DNA of 64,000 nucleotides from Tritonibacter horizontis. Its GTDB lineage: Bacteria > Pseudomonadota > Alphaproteobacteria > Rhodobacterales > Rhodobacteraceae. Where the stretch lies: assembly GCF_001518015.1 (NCBI RefSeq), contig NZ_LPUY01000100.1, positions 17,050 through 81,049 of the forward strand, written 5' to 3'. The position numbers were made by a program, and so were the translations under genes. The notes under the pieces were generated by a model that was given only the letters and a program-made list of their open reading frames with translations, was not told where the DNA came from and searched no databases. This document shows positions 1 through 7,793 of this stretch, piece by piece. How positions within the stretch are numbered: the stretch's first letter is position 1; each line of letters starts with the position of its first letter.

Positions 1-75
1 GCCAAAGACCAGCGCCAGCGGCGCCGTGATGGCCAGCAGCAGCAATACGGTGCCAAAGGACACATAGAACCCCAT
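1..75 (-). CDS. amino-acid ABC transporter permease, N-terminal fragment
   Basis: Only the first 25 codons lie in the window; the gene continues past the left edge. The visible residues begin MGFYVSFGTVLLLLAITAPL, a hydrophobic first membrane segment typical of HisQ/HisM-type permeases. An AGGT element lies a few bases before the ATG at 75. It follows the binding protein and ATPase genes on the same strand, so it is read as the permease of the same polar amino-acid importer. The family call rests mainly on context because the diagnostic permease EAA loop is not in view. Confidence 0.6.
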   Translation of the reverse strand, partial: MGFYVSFGTVLLLLAITAPLALVFG

Positions 76-261
76 GTGCTTACCTGTGGTCAGATAGCAG
101 CTCAGCCAGTGAAAGGTGTCCAGGCTTGCCGGATCGGAGCAAAAGGAAAAAATGGCGGGCCTCATCTTCTGGGGCGGACCGGGACGGGAACGCGTCACTA
201 TCTTGTCGGTCGCGCGGGCGGATGGCAACGGGGCGCAGGTGGCGCGGGGGCCGATGGAAGG

Positions 262-289
262 GGAAAGGGGGACGCAAGCCCCCCTTTCC
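262..289 (-). other. perfect 10-bp intercistronic hairpin
   Basis: GGAAAGGGGG at 262-271 pairs perfectly with CCCCCTTTCC at 280-289 around an 8-base loop. It lies just after the binding-protein stop (317) and before the permease start (75). On the transcribed strand no U-run follows it, so it looks more like an mRNA-stabilising or partly attenuating element than a full terminator. That would fit a binding protein made in excess over its membrane partner. Confidence 0.55.
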
Positions 290-316
290 GGTCAGTTCAG
301 CTGAAACGGGGGCGGA

Positions 317-1027
317 TCACCAGGTGCCGCCGACTTCCCATTTTTCGATCAGCGTGTTCAGGGTGCCGTCTTCCTTCATGGTGGCGATGGCCGCGTCGAA
401 TTTGCCGCGCAGCTCGTCATCGCTCTCGCGGAAGGCCATGCCGATTCCGTTGCCCAGCAGCACGTCTTCGCCCACGAACATCAGGTCGGTGGAGGAGACG
501 ATCGGCTCCAGGAAGTCCTTGTCGGCGAGCACGGCGTCGGCTTCACCTGCGTTGACGGCGGCAACGGTTTCATCCGGTGTCGGGTATTCAACGATGGTCG
601 CGCCGGTGGACACGACGTGGTTGGCCTGGATGGTGGCGGTCTGGGCCGCCACGATGCCGCCTTCGAGATCGACATCGGCCGACATCGCTGCATAAGCGGA
701 GGGCGACGGCGGGGTGTAGCCCTGGGTGAAGTCTACGACTTCCTCACGCTCGTCGGTGATCGACATGCCGGCGATGATGGTGTCGTAGTTGCCCGACAGC
801 AGGTTGGGAATGATCGAATCCCAATCGTTGGTGACCCACTCGCAGGTCAGCTCGGCGCGTTTGCACAGCTCGTCGCCCAGCTCGCGCTCGAACCCGTCCA
901 CTTCACCGGCATCGTTGATGAAGTTATACGGAGGGTAGGCGCCCTCGGTGCCGAGGCGCACGGTATCGGCCAGCGAAATGCTGGCGGTCAGAGCCAGTGC
1001 GGCAGAGCCAAGAAGCAGAGATTTCAT
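317..1027 (-). CDS. polar amino-acid ABC transporter, periplasmic binding protein
   Basis: A 236-residue HisJ/ArgT-type solute-binding protein (SBP_bac_3 family). A Sec signal peptide (MKSLLLGSAALALTASISLA) precedes the typical start RLGTEGAYPPYNFIN and the motif GFERELGDELCKRAELTCEW. Later motifs include DWDSIIPNLLSGNYDTIIAG and the C-terminal GTLNTLIEKW. GGGAG lies 7 bases before the ATG. It sits between the ATPase and permease genes on one strand, giving a complete basic, polar or opine-type amino-acid importer. Which amino acid is bound cannot be read from the sequence. Confidence 0.92.
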   Translation of the reverse strand: MKSLLLGSAALALTASISLADTVRLGTEGAYPPYNFINDAGEVDGFERELGDELCKRAELTCEWVTNDWDSIIPNLLSGNYDTIIAGMSITDEREEVVDFTQGYTPPSPSAYAAMSADVDLEGGIVAAQTATIQANHVVSTGATIVEYPTPDETVAAVNAGEADAVLADKDFLEPIVSSTDLMFVGEDVLLGNGIGMAFRESDDELRGKFDAAIATMKEDGTLNTLIEKWEVGGTW

Positions 1028-1074
1028 GGTGTTACTCCCGTTAAGTTTGTTGGTTTTGGTCGTTTGGTTTTTAG

Positions 1075-1854
1075 CTATTGAGCCTGTCGCGTGGACGACA
1101 GGAACGCCCGCAACCGTTCGCTGCGGGTGTTTCCGAAAATCTCGTCAGGGCAGCCTTCTTCTTCGACCAGCCCCTTGTGCAGGAACACGATATGGTCGGA
1201 CACATCGGCGGCCATGCGCATGTCGTGGGTGACGATCAGCATGGTGCGGCCTTCGGCGGCGAGCCCCTTGATGACCTGGACCACTTCCTGTTCCAGTTCA
1301 GGGTCAAGCGCAGAGGTGGGTTCGTCAAAAAGCAACGCCTGCGGTTCCATGCACAGGGCCCGCGCGATGGCGGCGCGCTGTTGCTGGCCACCGGAAAGCT
1401 GGGCCGGATAGGCATCGCATTTGTCACCGATGCCAACCTTGTCGAGATATTTGCGGGCGGAGGCCTCGACCTCGGCGCGGTCGCGTTTCAGCACCGTCAG
1501 CGGTGCTTCCATCACGTTTTGCAGGATGGTCATATGGGACCAGAGGTTGAACTGCTGGAAGACCATCGACAGGTTGGTTCTGATCCGCAGCACCTGTTTT
1601 GCATCTGCCGGATGACGGCCAAGCCCGGTGCCGCGCCAGCTGATCGGTTCGCCCTTGAACAGGATGTCGCCTTCCTGGCTGTCCTCCAGCAGGTTGCAAC
1701 ACCGCAGCAAGGTCGATTTGCCGGAGCCGGAAGAGCCGATGAGCGAGACCACATCCCCCCGTTTGGCGGTGATGTCCACCCCTTTGATCACTTCAAGGTC
1801 GCCGTAGGATTTGTGCAATCCGCGGATTTCGAGAACGGGGGTGTCGTCGGTCAA
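1075..1854 (-). CDS. amino-acid ABC transporter ATP-binding protein (HisP/GlnQ type)
   Basis: A 259-residue ATPase with Walker A GSSGSGKST (about 40-48), Q-loop FQQFNLWSHMT, signature LSGGQQQRAAIARAL, Walker B LLFDEPTSALD and the switch histidine in VTHDM. It is full length for the HisP/ArtP class. The first codon is TTG at 1854; no in-frame ATG lies near, and a weak GGGCG sits 8 bases upstream. It precedes the binding protein and permease genes and powers that importer at the inner membrane. Confidence 0.92.
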   Translation of the reverse strand: MTDDTPVLEIRGLHKSYGDLEVIKGVDITAKRGDVVSLIGSSGSGKSTLLRCCNLLEDSQEGDILFKGEPISWRGTGLGRHPADAKQVLRIRTNLSMVFQQFNLWSHMTILQNVMEAPLTVLKRDRAEVEASARKYLDKVGIGDKCDAYPAQLSGGQQQRAAIARALCMEPQALLFDEPTSALDPELEQEVVQVIKGLAAEGRTMLIVTHDMRMAADVSDHIVFLHKGLVEEEGCPDEIFGNTRSERLRAFLSSTRQAQ

Positions 1855-2019
1855 GGTATTTTCGCCCGGCTGTTATTCAAAGTCGCCCCTATTGGAACAA
1901 CTTTCCGGTCGAATGCAATGTGCAAAGGGGGCAGGAACGGGAGCAAAACGTCAATTCCGCTGCGGAAACTGCCGGAAGGAACAACTCTTGAGCGTTGCCC
2001 CTGCAATCCCGGTGCCGGG

Positions 2020-2808
2020 TCACGTGCGTTCGGCCATGGCCTTTTCGCGGGCCAGCCGGTCCAGCACCAGCGTCGGCCCCGGCGGTGTCGGCACCGCGAG
2101 ATAGTCGCTGGGCGGCAGGTGCACGATCTTTTTCAGGTGCAACACATCGCGATGCGCTTGCGACAGGCTCTCTACGGCGGCTTCCAGCGCGTTGTAAATG
2201 GCCGGAACATCTTCGCCCAACGCCGTGATAAAGGGCAGAGCCGGGGTCGGCTCGGTGCGTTCCAGTTCGCACAGCTGTGCGGTCAGGTCGGGTTCGTAAT
2301 CCTGCAACATCTGATAGGTCAGCGCGTCGATGGTGGCAAAATCCGCACGTCCCTCGGCGACAGCCTCGGCAGAGGCGCGATGGCCTCCGGTCTCGATCAA
2401 CGCACCCGGCAGAAAGTCATCTGCGCGCATCCGCATCATGGCGGCGGCCCAGCCCGATTGCGACAGCGGGTCGTTATAGGCGAACCGGCTGCCGGCAAAG
2501 CTGGTGAACCGGGTGCCTTTCTGGTCGGCGCGGGCAATCAGAACGCTGTTGTAGTGGCCCTCGGGGCAGCCAGGCAGGCCATAGTCCGGCGTGGCGACCA
2601 GCTGCACATCGCCATAAAGGCGCGCGCGAAACGGCAGGCCGCAGGTCTGGGCCAGCAGCAGATCGGGCGACCGCCAGGCCTGCCAAAGATCCATATCCCG
2701 TGTCAGGTTTTCGGGGCCGCGCCCCAGTTCGGTACGGATCGCCTGCCAGAGGGCGTCATTGGCGGCAGCCGTTTCCGGCCGGTCATACATTGGCAGCAGC
2801 GCTATCAT
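2020..2808 (-). CDS. PhnD-like periplasmic-binding-fold protein
   Basis: A 262-residue protein of the phosphonate/phosphate-binding (PhnD/SsuA/transferrin) fold. Visible features are LLPMYDRPETAAANDALW, DLLLAQTCGLPFRARLYGDV, and the PhnD-like end in which a flexible Ser/Ala-rich loop is followed by a helix at ALTYQMLQDY. There is no obvious signal peptide, unlike true transporter binding proteins. The ATG overlaps the upstream TerB-like stop by ATGA, so the two are translationally coupled. No phosphonate permease or ATPase is nearby. A ligand-sensing or orphan binding role is possible; the ligand is unknown. Confidence 0.7.
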   Translation of the reverse strand: MIALLPMYDRPETAAANDALWQAIRTELGRGPENLTRDMDLWQAWRSPDLLLAQTCGLPFRARLYGDVQLVATPDYGLPGCPEGHYNSVLIARADQKGTRFTSFAGSRFAYNDPLSQSGWAAAMMRMRADDFLPGALIETGGHRASAEAVAEGRADFATIDALTYQMLQDYEPDLTAQLCELERTEPTPALPFITALGEDVPAIYNALEAAVESLSQAHRDVLHLKKIVHLPPSDYLAVPTPPGPTLVLDRLAREKAMAERT

Positions 2809-3245
2809 GATCGTGTCTCCGCCCGTTGGCGCGCCATGGCGCTGTCTACATCATTCACACCGAGGAGATTGGCCGCGAGTCGAATCAGCGCATCCTCGTC
2901 ATCATCCCGCTCGCCGTCGGCCAGGGCGACCTGCCACAGCGCTTCGACCACGCCGATGCGATCCTGATAAGGCACCGCATCCTTGATCGCGCGGGTAAAG
3001 CGGACGGTGTCGGGGGCGGCGGCCTCCAGGCCCTCGCCCTGTTCGCGCAGGATCTGCGCCGCACCGGGATCAAGATCGAACCGGGCGCGCAAAATACGGT
3101 CAATCCGGTCGCGTTCCACATCGGCATAGGCATTGTCGGATCGCGCAAGCCGCACCAGCAGCGCCGTCAGCGCAAGGCGGGCATCCTCATCCGGCAGAAT
3201 AGCCGGGGCAGGGGCCAATAACTTATCTAGAAATTCTTTAAACAT
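2805..3245 (-). CDS. TerB-like (tellurite resistance fold) protein, first copy downstream
   Basis: A 146-residue all-helical protein of the TerB superfamily. The pattern ALTALLVRLARSDNAYADVE followed by IDRILRARFDL and later VEALWQVALADGERDDDE is the two-half acidic TerB arrangement, in which acidic residues are proposed to bind metal. Its ATG shares one base with the upstream TerB-like stop (TAATG) and its own stop overlaps the PhnD-like ATG. Role unknown; the name tellurite resistance should not be taken as function. Confidence 0.8.
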   Translation of the reverse strand: MFKEFLDKLLAPAPAILPDEDARLALTALLVRLARSDNAYADVERDRIDRILRARFDLDPGAAQILREQGEGLEAAAPDTVRFTRAIKDAVPYQDRIGVVEALWQVALADGERDDDEDALIRLAANLLGVNDVDSAMARQRAETRS

Positions 3246-3715
3246 TACCCATTCTCCTGCGCGGCAAGCTGATCTGTCAACTTTTGCCGGGCTTTATCAC
3301 GGGCACGGTCATTGTCCTTGCCCGACAGCCCCATTGCTTTGCAGGCATCGGCGACGATGCGGATCTCGCCCTCGTGTTCGAGATTGTCCGCCAGAACCAC
3401 TTCCCAGAGCGCATCCAGCGCGGCCAGACGTTCCTCCAGGCCGGTGGTCTCACGGATCAGCCGGGCGAAAGTGTCGGTCTGCGGCGCTGCGGCGTGCAGC
3501 TTTTCACAGGTGGCGCGCACCTTGGCGGCCTCAATCGCGTTGTGACCATAAAGACGGGCCAAAATGCGGTCGATCAGACTGATTTCTTCCAGTTGATAGT
3601 CACGATCCGACTGGGCGATCCGGACCAGCAACGCACCAAGCGCCAGCTCAGCATCCGGATCCGGGAGGCTGGCATTCTGCGGTGGGCGAAAAGCCTGAAA
3701 CAGCTTCCTCAGCAT
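3245..3715 (-). CDS. TerB-like protein, second copy
   Basis: A 156-residue TerB-superfamily protein starting MLRKLFQAF; GAGGAG lies just upstream of this ATG, which is preferred over longer in-frame starts. It shares LALGALLVRIAQSDRDYQLE, IDRILARLYG and LDALWEVVLADNLEHEGE with the neighbouring copy, so the pair arose by an old duplication. The one-base stop/start overlap with the next gene implies coupled synthesis and possibly a heteromer. Confidence 0.8.
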   Translation of the reverse strand: MLRKLFQAFRPPQNASLPDPDAELALGALLVRIAQSDRDYQLEEISLIDRILARLYGHNAIEAAKVRATCEKLHAAAPQTDTFARLIRETTGLEERLAALDALWEVVLADNLEHEGEIRIVADACKAMGLSGKDNDRARDKARQKLTDQLAAQENG

Positions 3716-3737
3716 CAAAAACTCCTCTTGCGCGGAC

Positions 3738-4031
3738 TCAGCCGTCGTAGCCTTCGACAATTTCCATATCACCGGTGGAGACCGGATCGCGCAAGACCTT
3801 TGCGGTCTGATAGGCGACACTGTCGTAGCAGGCCTTGGCGGTTGCGAAATCCTTGAACTCGATCACCACGGTGCGCGACCGCAACTGGCCCTCGCGGATT
3901 TCCTTTGCGCCACCGCGCACCAGAAACCGGGCGCCGTAGTCTGAAAAGGGGGCGGCATTCGCTGCGATGTAATCCTTGTAGCGCTCCATGTCGTCAATAT
4001 CGACATGTGCGACCCAATATCCTTTTGCCAT
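3738..4031 (-). CDS. DUF1330 family protein
   Basis: A 97-residue protein of the DUF1330 dimeric alpha-beta barrel family. Recognisable parts are KGYWVAHVDIDDMERYKDY, the central FLVRGGAKEIREG, RTVVIEFKDFATAKACYDS, and the final EIVEGYDG. It is full length. It lies 22 bases upstream of the second TerB-like gene on the same strand and probably heads the operon. The family has no established activity. Confidence 0.88.
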   Translation of the reverse strand: MAKGYWVAHVDIDDMERYKDYIAANAAPFSDYGARFLVRGGAKEIREGQLRSRTVVIEFKDFATAKACYDSVAYQTAKVLRDPVSTGDMEIVEGYDG

Positions 4032-4191
4032 GTGTCCCCCACCTGCAATCGGACCGGTGACCGGTCTCTTTCATATTCCGCACCAAGCTGAACCAGAACG
4101 GACGGCTTGGCAATCACCACCTATAGGCGATTGTCGATAATTTCACGGGGAAAGACCGCCTTTGTGCATCCTTTAAGCCGCTCTTGCACAA

Positions 4192-4224
4192 CAAAAAACG
4201 CCCGCGTGCGGGACGCGGGCGTTT
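4192..4224 (-). terminator. rho-independent terminator of valS
   Basis: Inverted arms AACGCCCGCGT (4197-4207) and ACGCGGGCGTT (4213-4223) enclose a 5-base loop. On the minus strand the hairpin is followed by a T-run (complement of AAAAAA at 4193-4198). It lies 24 bases beyond the valS stop, the expected place for an intrinsic terminator. Confidence 0.9.
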
Positions 4225-4246
4225 ATTATTCATTTTTTGCGATGGT

Positions 4247-7200
4247 TCAGCCGATTTCGGACAATCGCGCAAGGGCGTCCTTGATCCGGCTTTCTTCCTC
4301 TTCGCGCTGACGCAGGTTTTCCTTGGCTTCCTCGACGACCTCATCCGGGGCACTGGCGACGAATTTCGGGTTGTTGAGCCGCCCCCGCAGGCCGCCCAGT
4401 TCCTTGGCAAGTTTGCCGAGGGTTTTTTCCAGACGCGCCTTTTCGCCGCCGATGTCGATGATATCCGCAAGCGGCAGCAGGAAGGACGCACCGGGGGCCG
4501 AGATCGACACGCAGCCCTTGGGGGCGGTTTCGACCGCTGTCAGGTTTTCGATCCGGGCCAGGCGCTTGATCAGCGTCTCGTTGGCATCCCAGGCGGCCTG
4601 ACCGGCGGCGTCGATGTCGCTGACCAGCATCTCCACATAAAGCCCGGCGGGCACATGCATCTGGGCGCGGGCAGAGCGGGTGTTCTCAATCACCGAGATC
4701 ACCCAGTTCATTTCCGCATCCGCCTCGGGTTTGACCAGATCGGCGGCTTTGTAGACGGGCCAGTCCGCATGCACCAGCAGGGTGTCGCGGGGGCCGGTCG
4801 CGCCCCACAGCTCTTCGGTGATGAAGGGCATGATCGGGTGCAGCAGGATCATGCACTGATCCATCACCCAGCGCATGGTCTCGCGCGTTTCGGCCTGCGC
4901 CACCGCATCGTCCCCCTGCAGCAGCGGTTTGGACAGCTCCACATACCAGTCGCAGACCTTGCCCCAGACAAACCCATAAAGCGCCTGTGCCGCATCATTA
5001 AACCGGAACGCCTCCATCGCCTCGTCCACCGCTTCGCGCACGCGGGCGGTCTCGCCCACGATCCAGGCGTTGACGGCGGCCTTGGGGGCGAGCTGATCAA
5101 CGGTTCGCTGCGGCACGGCGGGGGTGAAGACCTCGTTCATCTCGGCAAAGCGCACGGCGTTCCAGAGCTTGGTGCCGAAGTTGCGATAGCCCGCGATCCG
5201 CTGCATATCGAGCTTCAGCACGCCGCCCAGCGAGGCCATCGCCGCATTGGTGAACCGCAGCGCGTCGGCGCCGTATTCGTCGATGATCTCCAGGGGGTCG
5301 ATGACGTTGCCGGTGGATTTCGACATCTTCTTGCCCTTGGCATCGCGCACAAGGCCATGCAGGTAGACGGTGTCAAACGGGATCTGATCCACAACGGCCA
5401 ACTGCATCATCATCATCCGGGCGACCCAGAAGAACAGGATGTCCTGACCGGTCACAAGGGTGGAGGTCGGGAAATACTTCGCGCTCTCCTCACTCCACTC
5501 CGGCCAGCCCAGCGTGCCAATCGGCCAGAGGCCGGAAGAGAACCAGGTGTCGAGGACGTCGGGGTCGCGCCACATCGGAACCTGCATCGGGCCTTCAAAA
5601 TTTTGGATGGTACCTTCGGTGCGCACATCCATCAGCTTGCGCTGTTCGACCAGAATGTCGACGGCTTCGTGCTGGTCCTGGACGATGCGGAATTCGGTAC
5701 CTTCGGCAGATTGCAGACGGGCCTTTTTCAGCGCTTCTTCTTCCGTAGCGGCACAGATCGGGTACCAATCCTCTTCGCCGGGGATGTACCAGACCGGGAT
5801 CTGATGACCCCACCAAAGCTGACGGGAGATACACCAGGGTTCGATGTTTTCCAGCCAGTGGAAATAGGTCTTCTCGCCCGACTCCGGCAGGATTTTGACG
5901 TCGCCATTGCGCACGGCATCCAGCGCGGGGGTGACGATCTTGTCGGTCTCGACAAACCACTGATCGGTCAGCATCGGCTCGATCACGACCTTGGAGCGGT
6001 CGCCAAAGGGCTGCATGATCGGCTTGTTCTCGACCAGCGGAACAAGCACCTCGATCTCGTTGCCTTCGTCATCCTTCTGAACCTCGGTGGTCATCACCGC
6101 GAGGCCCTCGTCGGTGATTTCCTGCACAACGAGCTTGCGTGCCTCGAACCGGTCGAGACCGCGTAGGTGATCGGGCACGAGGTTGATGGCGTCCACCTCA
6201 TTCTCGGTGAAGGTCGCCCCCCCCGACAAATAGGCTTGCGCATGGGCCTGCGCCTTGGTGGCCTCTTCGGCGTAGGGGGCACCATCGGCGCGCATGGCGC
6301 CCTTGGTGTCCATCAGCCGGTACATCGGGATGCCACCGCGTTTGGCGACCTGATAGTCGTTGAAGTCATGCGCGCCGGTGATCTTCACCGCGCCGGAGCC
6401 GAAATCCTTGTCCGGGTACTCATCGGTGATGATCGGGATCAGGCGGCGGTGTTCCTTGGGGCCGACCGGAATTTCGACCAGTTTGCCAACGATGGGCGCG
6501 TAACGTTCGTCCGAGGGGTGCACCGCAACCGCACCGTCACCCAGCATGGTTTCGGGCCGGGTGGTGGCGATAGAAATGTAATCGCGCTCCTCGCTGAGGG
6601 TTACGTTGCCCTCCGCGTCCTTTTCCACATAGGTGTAGGTCGCGCCGTCGGCGAGCGGGTATTTGAAGTGCCACATATGGCCGGCGACCTCGATATTCTC
6701 GACCTCAAGGTCAGAAATCGCCGTTTCGAAATGCGGGTCCCAGTTCACCAGCCGCTTGCCGCGGTAGATGAGGCCCTTGTTGTACATCTCGACAAAGACC
6801 TTGATCACCGCATCGTGGAAATCAGGCGAGTTCTCGTGGCCGGTGCGGGTGTCGCCCGCAGCGCCCGCCATGGTAAAGGCGGTGCGAGAGTAATCACAGG
6901 AAGCACCCAGACGTTTCAGCTGGTTGATGATGGTGCCGCCGGACTGCTCTTTCCACTCCCAGATCTTTGCCAGAAAGTCCGGGCGGGAGAAATCGGTGCG
7001 TTTCTTGCCCTCGGCAGCCAGTTGGCGTTCGACCACCATCTGGGTCGCGATGCCGGCGTGGTCGGTGCCCGGTTGCCAGAGCGTGTCATAACCCTGCATG
7101 CGTTTCCAGCGGATCAGGATGTCCTGCAGGGTGTTGTTGAAGGCATGGCCCATGTGCAGCACGCCGGTGACATTCGGCGGCGGGATCATGATGCAATAGG

Positions 7201-7312
7201 TTGACGCGCCGGGACGCGCGTTGGCGCCGGCGGTGAAACAGCCGGCTTTTTCCCAGGCGTCAAAAAGGCGGCCTTCCGCCTCGGCTGCGTTGAATGTCTT
7301 TTCCAGTGCCAT
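4247..7312 (-). CDS. valS: valyl-tRNA synthetase
   Basis: A 1021-residue class I synthetase that charges tRNA-Val in the cytoplasm. The HIGH-type motif appears in [16 protein letters not shown], the KMSKS motif in [13 protein letters not shown], the editing domain in the centre ([11 protein letters not shown]), and a C-terminal coiled coil ending at [13 protein letters not shown]. The start [17 protein letters not shown] matches the family N-terminus; a longer in-frame start 28 codons upstream adds only low-complexity Arg-rich sequence. It is a single-gene unit with its own terminator. Confidence 0.98.
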   Translation of the reverse strand: MALEKTFNAAEAEGRLFDAWEKAGCFTAGANARPGASTYCIMIPPPNVTGVLHMGHAFNNTLQDILIRWKRMQGYDTLWQPGTDHAGIATQMVVERQLAAEGKKRTDFSRPDFLAKIWEWKEQSGGTIINQLKRLGASCDYSRTAFTMAGAAGDTRTGHENSPDFHDAVIKVFVEMYNKGLIYRGKRLVNWDPHFETAISDLEVENIEVAGHMWHFKYPLADGATYTYVEKDAEGNVTLSEERDYISIATTRPETMLGDGAVAVHPSDERYAPIVGKLVEIPVGPKEHRRLIPIITDEYPDKDFGSGAVKITGAHDFNDYQVAKRGGIPMYRLMDTKGAMRADGAPYAEEATKAQAHAQAYLSGGATFTENEVDAINLVPDHLRGLDRFEARKLVVQEITDEGLAVMTTEVQKDDEGNEIEVLVPLVENKPIMQPFGDRSKVVIEPMLTDQWFVETDKIVTPALDAVRNGDVKILPESGEKTYFHWLENIEPWCISRQLWWGHQIPVWYIPGEEDWYPICAATEEEALKKARLQSAEGTEFRIVQDQHEAVDILVEQRKLMDVRTEGTIQNFEGPMQVPMWRDPDVLDTWFSSGLWPIGTLGWPEWSEESAKYFPTSTLVTGQDILFFWVARMMMMQLAVVDQIPFDTVYLHGLVRDAKGKKMSKSTGNVIDPLEIIDEYGADALRFTNAAMASLGGVLKLDMQRIAGYRNFGTKLWNAVRFAEMNEVFTPAVPQRTVDQLAPKAAVNAWIVGETARVREAVDEAMEAFRFNDAAQALYGFVWGKVCDWYVELSKPLLQGDDAVAQAETRETMRWVMDQCMILLHPIMPFITEELWGATGPRDTLLVHADWPVYKAADLVKPEADAEMNWVISVIENTRSARAQMHVPAGLYVEMLVSDIDAAGQAAWDANETLIKRLARIENLTAVETAPKGCVSISAPGASFLLPLADIIDIGGEKARLEKTLGKLAKELGGLRGRLNNPKFVASAPDEVVEEAKENLRQREEEESRIKDALARLSEIG

Positions 7313-7793
7313 ATCCGTTGCCCCGTCCGTCGTCCTGCGTCTGTTTATGCGGCGATCTGCGCGCGTTGCGCCATCCCATATCGAATGAGGCGACAAAGGG
7401 AAAGTCTGGAACCATCAACGGTTCGGTCTCCTCTTGGAGCCGGTTTGTGATTTTTTTGCGGGAGTGGCCGTTTCGGGGTGTCTGATAACCAAATATTAAA
7501 TCTGATTTGAGACAAACATGGATGAAGGTTGCAGGACCCACCCCACCCACCCACTCCCACTGCAGCCTGACATTTTTCCTTCCCCGGTGCGCGTGTGCCC
7601 GGTCAGGGCTGACGCGTCTCACGCGGATCTGACGGGGCGCATGGGCGCCGGGCGAAGGCGAATGTCGTTTTATCGCGCAATCGCGTCCCCCTTCCCGACA
7701 AATTTCCTTCACCTGTTCAGGGCTATGACTGGACAACCGCGTCGGGGGCATTAGGCTCCGCCGCGACAAAGGCACATGCGAGGGAGCGGTCAC
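7313..7793. other. 481-bp divergent intergenic region
   Basis: No convincing gene is present. The region separates valS (minus) from the CoxL-type gene (plus) and must hold both promoters. It has an AT-rich patch near 7485-7510 and a C-rich tract at 7537-7558 whose complement can form a G-quadruplex. No T-box or other known aminoacyl-tRNA-synthetase leader was recognised. Confidence 0.6.

Noticed and set aside
1078..2967. A 629-codon plus-strand frame across the HisP-like and PhnD-like genes
   Set aside because: It spans several real minus-strand genes and their spacers; shadow frame.
4184..6166. A 660-codon plus-strand open frame opposite valS
   Set aside because: It lies wholly antisense to valyl-tRNA synthetase and its composition (His, Gly, Arg, Val) is the usual shadow of a GC-rich gene; no family features.
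7313..7793. T-box or other riboswitch in front of valS
   Set aside because: No T-box sequence or specifier-loop pattern was seen, and such leaders are not expected in this group.
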